Shown here one piece after another: positions 26,647 to 33,388 of a DNA stretch of 64,000 nt. The stretch covers positions 1-64,000 of the forward strand of contig JAAFJY010000019.1 in assembly GCA_013299105.1 (NCBI GenBank). The letters are read 5' to 3'. This DNA is from Chitinophagales bacterium (GTDB lineage: Bacteria; Bacteroidota; Bacteroidia; Chitinophagales; Saprospiraceae). The notes under the pieces were generated by a model, which was not told where the DNA came from, made no database searches, and was given only the letters and a program-made list of their open reading frames with translations. The first letter of the stretch is position 1; every line of letters begins with the position of its first letter. Both the position numbers and the translations under genes were made by a program.

Positions 26647-26687
26647 TTTTCAACACTTCAACCCTTAACTTTTCAACCTCTCAACCC
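26647..26687 (-). repeat. GTTGA tract at the 3' end of the TPR gene
   Basis: After the TAG stop, the coding strand reads GGGGTTGAGAGGTTGAAAAG and then TTAAGGGTTGAAGTGTTGAAA. Confidence 0.5.
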
Positions 26688-28493
26688 CTACTGCACCTTA
26701 TCCCCCCGCAAAACCCGGTACTTCTTCCGGGCATCCACCGCAAAAGTGCTGCCAGAGTAGTCGATGAACAGCTTTTCGTACAGCTTCATCGCTTTTTCTT
26801 TGTCGTTGAGTTGGGTTTCGTAAAGCTCGGCCAGGGCAAAAATCGAGTTATCGGCCCGAATTTCTTCCGGGTAGTTTTCAGCAATTTTGGCGTAAAAACC
26901 AGCGGCTTGGCTGTATTCCCGCTTCTTCAGGTGTACTTTGGCCTTGAGGTACCACACATCGTCTTCGAGCGAGTGGTTGGGGTACAATTGGAGTAGGCTG
27001 TCCAATTTCACAAAAGCCTCATTGAAGCGGTTTTGGAAAATCAACAAATCGGCCTGGGCGTAGTAGGTCATGGCCTCCAGGGTGGTGTCGAGATTCAAGT
27101 TGTCCATGATGAAAATCGACTGGTCGAGGGCATCATTGGAGATCAAGCGCGAAGTGGATGCCTTGAGGATGTCGTATTGCGATTGCGACCATTTGAAATC
27201 ACCTGAAAAGTACGACAAACGAGCGTTGCGATAGCGCGCCTCGTGGCCCATTGGATCATCTTTGAAGGCCTTGTCGACTTGAGAATACAGCAAAGTAGAC
27301 TCCCAAACGTCGTTTTTCATCAGGTAATAATCGCCCAGGTTCAGCTTGGCTTGGCCCAGGGTATTGGCGGGTAAGCCAGGAATTTTGATCAATTCGTCCA
27401 GTAGCCCAATGGCCTTGTCCAGGTTGTTGATGTACAAGGCTTCCAACTCGGCCAATTCTACGACCAAGGGCGCAGTGCCCCGCGACTTGCCAAACTCGTT
27501 GATGAATTCCTCGTAGTATTTTTCCAACAGCATCAAATCTTCGCGGGTGTAGGCATATCCTTCCACCAGTTTGTTGCGGCGGCAGCGCAGTAATTCTTGC
27601 TTGGAGTCCAGAAAAAAAGGCGATCCATTGCCCTTTTGTACCACATATTCATAAGCCTCGATGGCCACATTGTAGCTTTTGTCATTGGCCGCAATTTCGG
27701 CCAATTGATACACCCGTACCCCATTTTCTTTCAACTGGCGGTCCAAAGCCCGCAACTGGCGCAGGGCGCTGGTGTAATCCTTTTCCTGGATGTATACCCA
27801 GGCCAACATGTCCACCAAGTTGGGGTTATTGCCGTTGGGGCTGGCTTGGATGCGATCGAGCAATTGCTGGCGCAAATTGGCCATGTCCTCATTAGAAAGG
27901 TAACGTTGAAAAATGCCTTTCACGTTGTCGGTGCGGTCGGGCGAGGCCTGCACGCTGTTGAGGTACTGACCGATCATTTTGGGTGCATCGCCCTTGCGAC
28001 GGTACAAATCGGCCAGGTTGTAGGCAAAAACCAAGGGATCGTTGAGCGAAGTGGCCCCTTTTTCATAGGTTTGGATGGCCAAGTCGTATTTGCTGACCGT
28101 CGAAAATGCCGTAGCCAGCTTATTGATGGCATAGCGTTCGGCTGGCATTTGCTCGATGGCCCGCAGGTATTGTTTTTGTGCCTCATCGTCCTTGTCTTGC
28201 ATCTCAAACAAGCGCCCATAGGTCACGTAATAGCGTGTTTCTTTCGGCTTGCGTTTGATGGCTTTGACCAGGGCTTTTTCGGCGTCCTCAAAGCGGCGCA
28301 ACTCCATTAGGCACTCCACGTATCGGTCGAAGTAGTAATCGTTGTTGTTGTCCGAGGCACTTAGTTTTTCGTACAGCGTTACGGCTTTTTCGTACTCACC
28401 GTCGTTGTAGTACTGTTGAGCCAGCTTTGCGTCCTGCGCTTGCAGCACCAAGCTCACACACATCAATCCAAAGGCTAAAATCCAGCTGCGCAT
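26688..28493 (-). CDS. Exported tetratricopeptide-repeat protein
   Basis: A 601-residue protein with a cleavable signal peptide (about 1-19, ending VLQA), then a nearly continuous array of TPR-like helical pairs. Examples are LAQQYYNDGEYEKAVTLYEK, RYYVTYGRLFEMQDKDDEAQ, AFVKLDSLLQLYPNHSLEDD and KVHLKKREYSQAAGFYAKIA. It has no enzymatic domain, so it is a scaffold or assembly factor in the periplasm or on the outer membrane. Bacteroidota often carry such proteins without a known partner. It is transcribed alone, convergent with the macro-domain gene. Confidence 0.8.
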   Translation of the reverse strand: MRSWILAFGLMCVSLVLQAQDAKLAQQYYNDGEYEKAVTLYEKLSASDNNNDYYFDRYVECLMELRRFEDAEKALVKAIKRKPKETRYYVTYGRLFEMQDKDDEAQKQYLRAIEQMPAERYAINKLATAFSTVSKYDLAIQTYEKGATSLNDPLVFAYNLADLYRRKGDAPKMIGQYLNSVQASPDRTDNVKGIFQRYLSNEDMANLRQQLLDRIQASPNGNNPNLVDMLAWVYIQEKDYTSALRQLRALDRQLKENGVRVYQLAEIAANDKSYNVAIEAYEYVVQKGNGSPFFLDSKQELLRCRRNKLVEGYAYTREDLMLLEKYYEEFINEFGKSRGTAPLVVELAELEALYINNLDKAIGLLDELIKIPGLPANTLGQAKLNLGDYYLMKNDVWESTLLYSQVDKAFKDDPMGHEARYRNARLSYFSGDFKWSQSQYDILKASTSRLISNDALDQSIFIMDNLNLDTTLEAMTYYAQADLLIFQNRFNEAFVKLDSLLQLYPNHSLEDDVWYLKAKVHLKKREYSQAAGFYAKIAENYPEEIRADNSIFALAELYETQLNDKEKAMKLYEKLFIDYSGSTFAVDARKKYRVLRGDKVQ

Positions 28494-28650
28494 ATTTGTC
28501 GGGTTTGAATCAGCTAAGTGAAAAAGGGGAAAACGTTAGCAAAGTAGCGTTTTTTCAGCAATCTCATTTAAAAACGTTGCCAAAGGGGCAGATGTTGGAG
28601 GCCAAAAGTGGGATTTTTTTAGTCTTTGAAAAAAAAGTTGCCCCAAGGTC

Positions 28651-28679
28651 TTGACAAGCAAATTTATCTATCGTAATAT
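28651..28679 (+). promoter_or_regulatory. Promoter of the ArsR-family gene, overlapped by its operator
   Basis: TTGACA (28651-28656), a 17-nt spacer and TAATAT (28674-28679) match the classical sigma70 pattern. This is unlike the TAnnTTTG promoters elsewhere in the window. The palindrome at 28669-28686 covers the -10. Confidence 0.45.
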
Positions 28680-28686
28680 TGCGATA
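28669..28686. promoter_or_regulatory. ArsR-type operator 1
   Basis: TATCG-TAATATTG-CGATA is an inverted repeat 11 bp before the ATG at 28697. It shares ATCGTAAT and the CGAT half with the palindrome at 29216-29231. Confidence 0.55.
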
Positions 28687-28696
28687 AAAATAAACA

Positions 28697-29023
28697 ATGG
28701 GCGCATCCAAAACGGAACAATACCAGGAAGATGAAAAGCTGTTGGCCATGTACGCCAAAGCTTTGGCCCATCCAGCCAGGATTGCCATTTTGAAGGTTTT
28801 GCTCAAAAAGCAAGCTTGCATCTGTGGTGACATCGTGGACGAACTACCGCTTTCGCAAAGCACCGTTTCGCAACACCTCAAGGAGTTGAAAGAAGCGGGC
28901 CTGATTTCCGGCGAGATCGAAGGCGTGAAAGTTTGCTACTGCATCGATAGCAGAACCTGGGAAAAGGCCAAGACACTGATTACTGGATTCATGGATTTGT
29001 GTGATAAAAACGGCTGCTGCTAG
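28697..29023 (+). CDS. ArsR/SmtB-family metalloid-type repressor
   Basis: A 108-residue winged-helix repressor: [20 protein letters not shown], then the metal-sensing segment [16 protein letters not shown], with the recognition helix [18 protein letters not shown] and a beta-wing [15 protein letters not shown]. The C-x-C in ACICGD sits where ArsR proteins have the CVC site that binds As(III)/Sb(III). Extra Cys occur in VCYC and at the C-terminal CDKNGCC. It probably represses itself through operator 1 and the separate unit at 29216 through operator 2. No arsenate reductase or efflux gene is next to it, so arsenic as inducer is inference. Confidence 0.88.
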   Translation: MGASKTEQYQEDEKLLAMYAKALAHPARIAILKVLLKKQACICGDIVDELPLSQSTVSQHLKELKEAGLISGEIEGVKVCYCIDSRTWEKAKTLITGFMDLCDKNGCC

Positions 29024-29049
29024 TAGCCATATTTGAAAAAGTCTAGATC

Positions 29050-29194
29050 GCTCCCATTTCGGCCAAAAAAGGCCGTTTTCCCGTGATCCTTCACCTCTTT
29101 TAGCGAAGGTAGCCCCGGCTACCCCGCTAAAAGCAGGCTCGGCTGACGGAAAACCGTCATCTTTTTTGACTCGAAACCACTGATCTACACTTTC
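29050..29194. repeat. Dispersed repeat family B, copy 1
   Basis: It shares blocks with 34687-34850: CCCATTTCGGCC, gtgatccttc.cctctttt, aaaagcaggctc.gctgacg, gactc.aaaccactga. An inner GTAGCC-CC-GGCTAC hairpin is specific to this copy. It separates the ArsR gene from the microORF unit. Confidence 0.6.
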
Positions 29195-29215
29195 ACTATT
29201 TTTTTGCTCAAATTA

Positions 29216-29231
29216 ATCGTAATTTTACGAT
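29216..29231. promoter_or_regulatory. ArsR-type operator 2 upstream of the Cys-rich microORF
   Basis: ATCGTAA-TT-TTACGAT is a perfect 7+7 bp inverted repeat 41 bp before the ATG at 29272. It resembles operator 1 (ATCGTAAT..CGAT), so the same repressor probably binds both. Confidence 0.5.
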
Positions 29232-29271
29232 AAAACGAACAACTATTTTTTAACCACTCAAACCATTCATT

Positions 29272-29325
29272 ATGAATACGTTCAAAAACGGCGGCGACGA
29301 TTGCTGTGACGGCATCTGCTGCTAA
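29272..29325 (+). CDS. 17-residue cysteine-rich microprotein
   Basis: ATG to TAA encodes MNTFKNGGDDCCDGICC: four Cys in the last seven residues as CC-DGI-CC, preceded by Asp/Gly. It is too short for normal gene calling. Support for it being real: it follows a palindrome shared with the upstream ArsR-type promoter, and an intrinsic terminator begins 13 bases after the stop. It would therefore be the only product of its own short transcript. The vicinal Cys pairs could chelate a soft metal or As(III), which would fit the regulator. The function is inference. It could instead be a leader peptide for the phosphatase gene downstream. Confidence 0.45.
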   Translation: MNTFKNGGDDCCDGICC

Positions 29326-29337
29326 TCGCCTCAAAAC

Positions 29338-29371
29338 CAGGGGGTGGGTTTCGACCTGCCCCTGCTTTTTT
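29338..29371 (+). terminator. Intrinsic terminator behind the microORF
   Basis: CAGGGGGTGG pairs with CCTGCCCCTG (8 of 10 pairs) around a TTTCGA loop and is followed by C and six T. It lies between the microORF stop and the phosphatase ATG at 29395, so phosphatase expression would need read-through or its own promoter. Confidence 0.6.
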
Positions 29372-29394
29372 CATCAAAGTAAAAAAACAGCACC

Positions 29395-30267
29395 ATGCGA
29401 TACCTGCTTTTCTCCATGCTCCTGCTTGGAGCCATCCCTGCTTTTGCCCAAAACATTCAGCCCCTTGAACCCATTTCAGGGCATTACCAAAGCCTGCAAA
29501 AGAAAGATCCAAAAGCCCAAGCAGGCCGGGCTTGGATGGACACCCTTTCATTTCCACCAGATAAATACAGTTGGTCGGCACTTTATGCCTTGGTACAGCC
29601 TTATTACCTCAATGCAGTGCAAGTGTCGGCCCTGCAAAAAGGCCCTCAAGCCCCTGCCAACAGCTCGGATCAAACCCGCGCCGAGCTCGATCACCTGCTC
29701 GAACTCCAAGCCAAGCGAACGCCTGAACAAGTAAAACGCGTCACTTTCCTCGGCGACATTGGTTATTGGCCACACGTCAATGTGGCGGAGAAGCACCCCG
29801 CTCAGGCCAAAAACCAAGCAGATTTGTTCTTTGAAGGCCGGGAAATTTTGGGGGCTGCTTGCACCCCACAGGCTTATCCCAAAACCTTGCACTTGTTCAA
29901 GGGCATGATGAATGACATGCGGATCATGGAGTTTGCACTGAAATACGAGCAGTTGCGGGCACGCCCCTATCACCTGGAGCCCCGTTTGCAGCCTTTGGCC
30001 ATCATGCAATCGCCGTCTTTTGCCAGCGGGCACACCCTCTGGGCCTATTTGCAAGCTTTTTTGTGGAGTGAATTGCGCCCCGACAAACGCAGTCAGTTTC
30101 TAAGCCTGGCCGAAGAAATTCGCCAATCCAGGGAAATCATGGGCATTCACTTCCCCAGCGACAATGAAACGGCACGGGTTTTGGCCCACCAGATGTTGGG
30201 CTTGATGGCCAAAAACAAAAAATTCCAAGCGGATTTGATTGCGGCGAAGATGGAGTGGAAAAAGTAG
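29395..30267 (+). CDS. Exported class A (PAP2-type) acid phosphatase
   Basis: A 290-residue protein with a signal peptide (MRYLLFSMLLLGAIPAFA). It has the three-part PAP2 signature of bacterial class A acid phosphatases: K-x6-RP in KYEQLRARP, PSFASGH in the middle, and SREIMGIHFPSDNETAR (SR-x5-H-x-PSD), which supplies the catalytic His. It should release phosphate from organic phosphomonoesters in the periplasm. It stands behind the ArsR-operator / microORF / terminator unit. Whether it belongs to that regulon is unclear, because the terminator lies between them. Confidence 0.9.
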   Translation: MRYLLFSMLLLGAIPAFAQNIQPLEPISGHYQSLQKKDPKAQAGRAWMDTLSFPPDKYSWSALYALVQPYYLNAVQVSALQKGPQAPANSSDQTRAELDHLLELQAKRTPEQVKRVTFLGDIGYWPHVNVAEKHPAQAKNQADLFFEGREILGAACTPQAYPKTLHLFKGMMNDMRIMEFALKYEQLRARPYHLEPRLQPLAIMQSPSFASGHTLWAYLQAFLWSELRPDKRSQFLSLAEEIRQSREIMGIHFPSDNETARVLAHQMLGLMAKNKKFQADLIAAKMEWKK

Positions 30268-30268
30268 C

Positions 30269-30328
30269 GAGCAAAGGACCTTACGTTTACCAAACTTTTG
30301 AAGTTTAGCAAACGTAAGGTCCTTTGCT
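30269..30328. terminator. Long hairpin after the phosphatase gene
   Basis: Two 29-base arms, one starting GAGCAAAGGACCTTACG and the other ending CGTAAGGTCCTTTGCTC, are separated by TTG and differ at two positions. The hairpin starts 1 base after the phosphatase stop. A partial copy of the right arm recurs at 30653-30680. It probably blocks transcription in both directions, and may also be a mobile palindrome. Confidence 0.5.
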
Positions 30329-30343
30329 CAACGCCGCTCGTAC

Positions 30344-30491
30344 AAGTCTCCAGACTTGTACGGCTATATTTGCGTCTCTGACGCATGAAGGAGGCTTGTC
30401 GACTTTTATGCAATATATTGATAGTCAAATTTTTATTAAAAATTTGTCAAGCGTCAGAGACGTGTAAATAATGGTACAAGTCTGGAGACTT
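30344..30491. mobile_element. 148-bp MITE-like element with 41-bp terminal inverted repeats
   Basis: Left end AAGTCTCCAGACTTGTAC, 11 variable bases, CGTCTCTGACGC (30344-30384). The right end (30451-30491) is the same in reverse complement, again with 11 variable bases between the two blocks. The middle is A/T rich and non-coding. The left outer block is itself palindromic (CGTACAAGTCT-CC-AGACTTGTACG, 30339-30362). No target duplication is clear. Confidence 0.6.
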
Positions 30492-30678
30492 TTACCAGCG
30501 CACCACTCTATTTTCAGCTCGTCGCAGTCGCCTTTTGAACACAACTTGTGCATTTAAGCGTCCAGAATTTGTGTTTTTTGCGGTCCAATTTTCTCCCTTT
30601 CTTCACAATTGTCTAATTGTCAATAAAACATACTTCAAAGCGGGAATTGCTGAACTTTTGAAGTTTAGCAAACGTGGT

Positions 30679-30696
30679 CCTCAACCCCTCAACTCA
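30679..30696 (-). repeat. GTTGA tract at the 3' end of the Lrp-type gene
   Basis: The coding strand reads TGAGTTGAGGGGTTGAGG, beginning with the stop codon itself. It is a short member of the 3'-end tract series. Confidence 0.45.
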
Positions 30697-31161
30697 AATC
30701 GGCACATTTCGCTTGAACGCACACCCAAAATCCACCAAACTTTCGGTTTTCAAAACGCCCTCAATGTGGTCAATTTTTTCGTACAACAACTCGCGCATTT
30801 GGGCGCTGTTTTTGGCCACAATACGGATGTACAAGGTGTAACTGCCCGTGATGTAATAACACTCGATCACCTCCGGGATTTTTTTCAAAGCTTCGATGAT
30901 GAGGTCCGAGTTGGAGTCTTCGCGCAAAACCAGGCCCGTGAATGCACTCCACTCGTACCCCAACTTTTTCTCATCCACCACCACACTCACATTTTTGAGC
31001 ACCCCAATTTCTTTCAAGCGGGCGGCCCTTTGGTGGACCATGGTGTTGGAAATGCCCAGGTCGGCGGCGATTTGGGCATAAGCCTTGCGGCCATTTGCCT
31101 CTAACTCCCGCAGGATCAGGCGATCGTAGTGATCGATGTAGGGTAATTCGCTCATTGGCAC
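30694..31161 (-). CDS. Lrp/AsnC-family transcriptional regulator
   Basis: A 155-residue regulator. The N-terminal HTH is DHYDRLILRELEANGRKAYAQ, then IAADLGISNTMVHQRAARLKEIGVL. The RAM/AsnC ligand-binding domain follows (YEWSAFTGLVLREDSN...IEALKKIPEVIECYYITGSY). These proteins form octamers and respond to amino acids. It is divergent from rocD with 184 bases between them, so ornithine or arginine catabolism is the likely target (inference from position). The A/T-rich spacer contains inverted AGCGAATT / AATTCGCT half-sites. Confidence 0.92.
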   Translation of the reverse strand: MPMSELPYIDHYDRLILRELEANGRKAYAQIAADLGISNTMVHQRAARLKEIGVLKNVSVVVDEKKLGYEWSAFTGLVLREDSNSDLIIEALKKIPEVIECYYITGSYTLYIRIVAKNSAQMRELLYEKIDHIEGVLKTESLVDFGCAFKRNVPI

Positions 31162-31219
31162 AGGATTGCTTCAAAAGATAAAAAACCAAACGTCAAAATA
31201 GTTAAAAAATAGAAAAATG

Positions 31220-31310
31220 AGCGAATTAAAAATGATTTTGACATAAAATTCAACTAATTCAGTCAATTTAACTTAAAGTGATTTTTAAAAAAGTCAATTC
31301 GCTAATTTTG
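31220..31310. promoter_or_regulatory. Lrp/rocD divergent control region
   Basis: AGCGAATT (31220-31227) and its complement AATTCGCT (31296-31303) bracket an A/T-rich core with further gac...gtc symmetric pieces. TAATTTTG (31303-31310) fits the -7 consensus for rocD, 36 bp before its ATG. It is a likely operator for the divergent Lrp-type regulator. Confidence 0.4.
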
Positions 31311-31345
31311 CATCACGATTTTTCCACTTTAGTATATCTCAGCGT

Positions 31346-32593
31346 ATGACTACCATCACCTCCACCACTTTAGGCATCAACAGCGAACTGCTGATTGAGA
31401 AAGAAGAACAATTCGGGGCACACAATTACCACCCCCTGCCAGCGGTGATCGAGCGGGGCAAAGGGGTTTATGTCTGGGACGTGGAAGACAAGCGCTACTA
31501 CGACTTTTTGTCGGCTTACTCGGCGGTTAACCAAGGCCATTGCCACCCGCGCATCGTGAATGCCTTGGTGGAGCAGGCCCAAAAACTGACCCTGATCTCC
31601 AGGGCTTTTTACAACAGCGAACTAGGCCCTTACGAAGAATACATCACTCAGCTATTCGGCTACGACAAGGTCCTGCCCATGAACACGGGCGTGGAAGCCG
31701 TAGAAACTGCACTGAAACTCTGCCGCAAATGGGCTTACGAGGTCAAAGGTACGCCCCAAAACCAGGCCAAAATCTTATTTGCCAGCGGTAATTTTCACGG
31801 ACGTACCCTTTCGGTGATCTCCGGTTCCGGTGATCCTTCGAGTCGCAATGGTTTCGGCCCCTACATGCCGGGCTGGGAAATGGTTCCTTACAACGATTTG
31901 CCCGCGCTCGAAAAAGCGCTGCAAGACCCCCATGTAGCTGGCCTTTTGATCGAACCCATCCAGGGCGAAGCGGGAGTAGTGGTGCCTGACGAGCATTATT
32001 TGCGCTGTGCGTATGGCTTGTGCAAGCAAAACAATGTGCTGTTCATCGGCGACGAAATCCAAACCGGGATTGCCCGCACAGGCCGCATGTTGGCTTGCGA
32101 CCATTATGGCGTCAAGCCCGATATCCTCATTTTGGGCAAAGCGCTTTCGGGTGGGGTTTTACCCGTTTCTGCGGTTTTGGCCGACGATGAGGTGATGATG
32201 TGCATCCGCCCAGGCGAGCATGGCTCGACTTACGGCGGCAACCCGCTGGCTTGTGCGGTGGCTACGGCTGCCCTACAAGTGGTAATAGACGAAAAATTGG
32301 CTGAAAATGCCGAACGCCTAGGCAACTTGTTTCGCCAGGCCCTGCGCGACTTGCAAGCCGAAAACGACCTCATCACCCTGGTGCGCGGCAAGGGCTTGCT
32401 CAATGCCATTGTGATCAATACCGACGAAGATTCCGACCTGGCCTGGGACCTCTGCCTGCGTTTCCGCGACAATGGCCTGCTGGCCAAACCTACCCACGGT
32501 AACAAAATCCGCCTGGCTCCACCGCTGGTGATTACCGAAGCTGAGATTTGGGATTGTGTGGAGATTATTCGGAAGAGTTTGAGGGAAGTGTAG
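31346..32593 (+). CDS. rocD: Ornithine aminotransferase
   Basis: A 415-residue class III PLP aminotransferase. The N-terminus [20 protein letters not shown] is characteristic of ornithine delta-aminotransferase, followed by the cofactor loop [26 protein letters not shown] binds [12 protein letters not shown] carries the Schiff-base Lys, and [15 protein letters not shown] completes the site. It converts ornithine and 2-oxoglutarate to glutamate semialdehyde and glutamate, joining arginine and proline metabolism. It is divergently transcribed from the Lrp-type regulator. A GTTGA tract follows the stop at once. Confidence 0.95.
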   Translation: MTTITSTTLGINSELLIEKEEQFGAHNYHPLPAVIERGKGVYVWDVEDKRYYDFLSAYSAVNQGHCHPRIVNALVEQAQKLTLISRAFYNSELGPYEEYITQLFGYDKVLPMNTGVEAVETALKLCRKWAYEVKGTPQNQAKILFASGNFHGRTLSVISGSGDPSSRNGFGPYMPGWEMVPYNDLPALEKALQDPHVAGLLIEPIQGEAGVVVPDEHYLRCAYGLCKQNNVLFIGDEIQTGIARTGRMLACDHYGVKPDILILGKALSGGVLPVSAVLADDEVMMCIRPGEHGSTYGGNPLACAVATAALQVVIDEKLAENAERLGNLFRQALRDLQAENDLITLVRGKGLLNAIVINTDEDSDLAWDLCLRFRDNGLLAKPTHGNKIRLAPPLVITEAEIWDCVEIIRKSLREV

Positions 32594-32597
32594 TTTT

Positions 32598-32635
32598 GGT
32601 TGAAAAGTGGAAGGGTTGAAAGGTTGAAGAGAGGG
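32598..32635 (+). repeat. GTTGA tract at the 3' end of rocD
   Basis: Four bases after the stop, GGTTGAAAAGTGGAAGGG continues as TTGAAAGGTTGAAGAGAGG. This is the plus-strand member of the series, so the G-rich version always lies on the coding strand. Confidence 0.5.
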
Positions 32636-32693
32636 GACTTCGGGCTGTGATAAGGTTTCAATTCGATGCTTCAAAATCTCTCCTACATCTTCA

Positions 32694-33203
32694 TCATCGT
32701 TTCCCCACCCGCTCCTCCAACTTCGGCAGCAAATAAGGCGTCACACTCATCAAAAAAAACATGGCCCACTGAAAATAATCCCTCACCCCAAAATTGGAGT
32801 TGATTTGCTCCCGCAAGCCTTGCAGTTTGACGCTTTGTTCAGGGCTCAGGTTGTCAAAATCCAGGGTTTGGATGTATTGATTCAGGGGAATTTGCTCTTT
32901 CACGGTAAAGACCATATCCGCAATGACCAGCACTAGGCAAAGCAAAATGATCCATAAAATGGGACTTTTGCGCCAGGTTTTGGCAAAAACCACGATGTTG
33001 ATCGCGAACACGACCAGCCAGGTCATGCCGTATATGGGCATGCGTTTGCCCATGTAGCCATCCACCGTTTGCCAGTATTTGATGAAGGTCAGGGTGTCAA
33101 AATGCTGCTCAAAAGGGCACATCACAAAGAAGAAACCCAGGGCAGCGTACCCAGTCGTCAGCAAGACCAGCAGGTAGAGGGCGATTTTTCTCAATAAGGT
33201 CAT
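32694..33203 (-). CDS. Small integral membrane protein, possibly DUF1772-like
   Basis: A 169-residue protein with four predicted membrane helices: residues about 5-28 (IALYLLVLLTTGYAALGFFF), 57-74 (GMTWLVVFAINIVVFA), 81-98 (ILWIILLCLVLVIADMVF) and 142-158. A loop with N-x-PLNQYIQTLD and FGVRDYFQW recalls the DUF1772/anthrone-oxygenase-like group, but the match is weak. It is a single gene convergent with rocD. Function unknown. Confidence 0.65.
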   Translation of the reverse strand: MTLLRKIALYLLVLLTTGYAALGFFFVMCPFEQHFDTLTFIKYWQTVDGYMGKRMPIYGMTWLVVFAINIVVFAKTWRKSPILWIILLCLVLVIADMVFTVKEQIPLNQYIQTLDFDNLSPEQSVKLQGLREQINSNFGVRDYFQWAMFFLMSVTPYLLPKLEERVGKR

Positions 33204-33281
33204 GGTGTTTTTAAAAGTTAGGTGTTGTAAGGTAAAAGGACGAAAGCAAGGGGCAAAGTAACAAAAATTTGACTCTCACGC

Positions 33282-33313
33282 AAAAGGGCCAGCACTACCG
33301 CGCCAGCCCTTTT
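33282..33313 (-). terminator. glgC terminator
   Basis: AAAAGGGC...GCCCTTTT has an 8-bp stem with extra pairing inside. It lies 74 bases past the glgC stop, and on the minus strand the right arm ends in TTTT. Confidence 0.5.
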
Positions 33314-33352
33314 CCTACATATATAAGGTATCAAAGCTAAAATCTAGGTCAA

Positions 33353-33388
33353 ATCTCTTCAACCCTTCAACTTTTCAACCTTTCAACT
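33353..33388 (-). repeat. GTTGA tract at the 3' end of glgC
   Basis: Starting at the TAG stop, the coding strand reads AGTTGAAAGGTTGAAAAG and then TTGAAGGGTTGAAGAG, four regular units of 8-9 nt. Confidence 0.55.
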
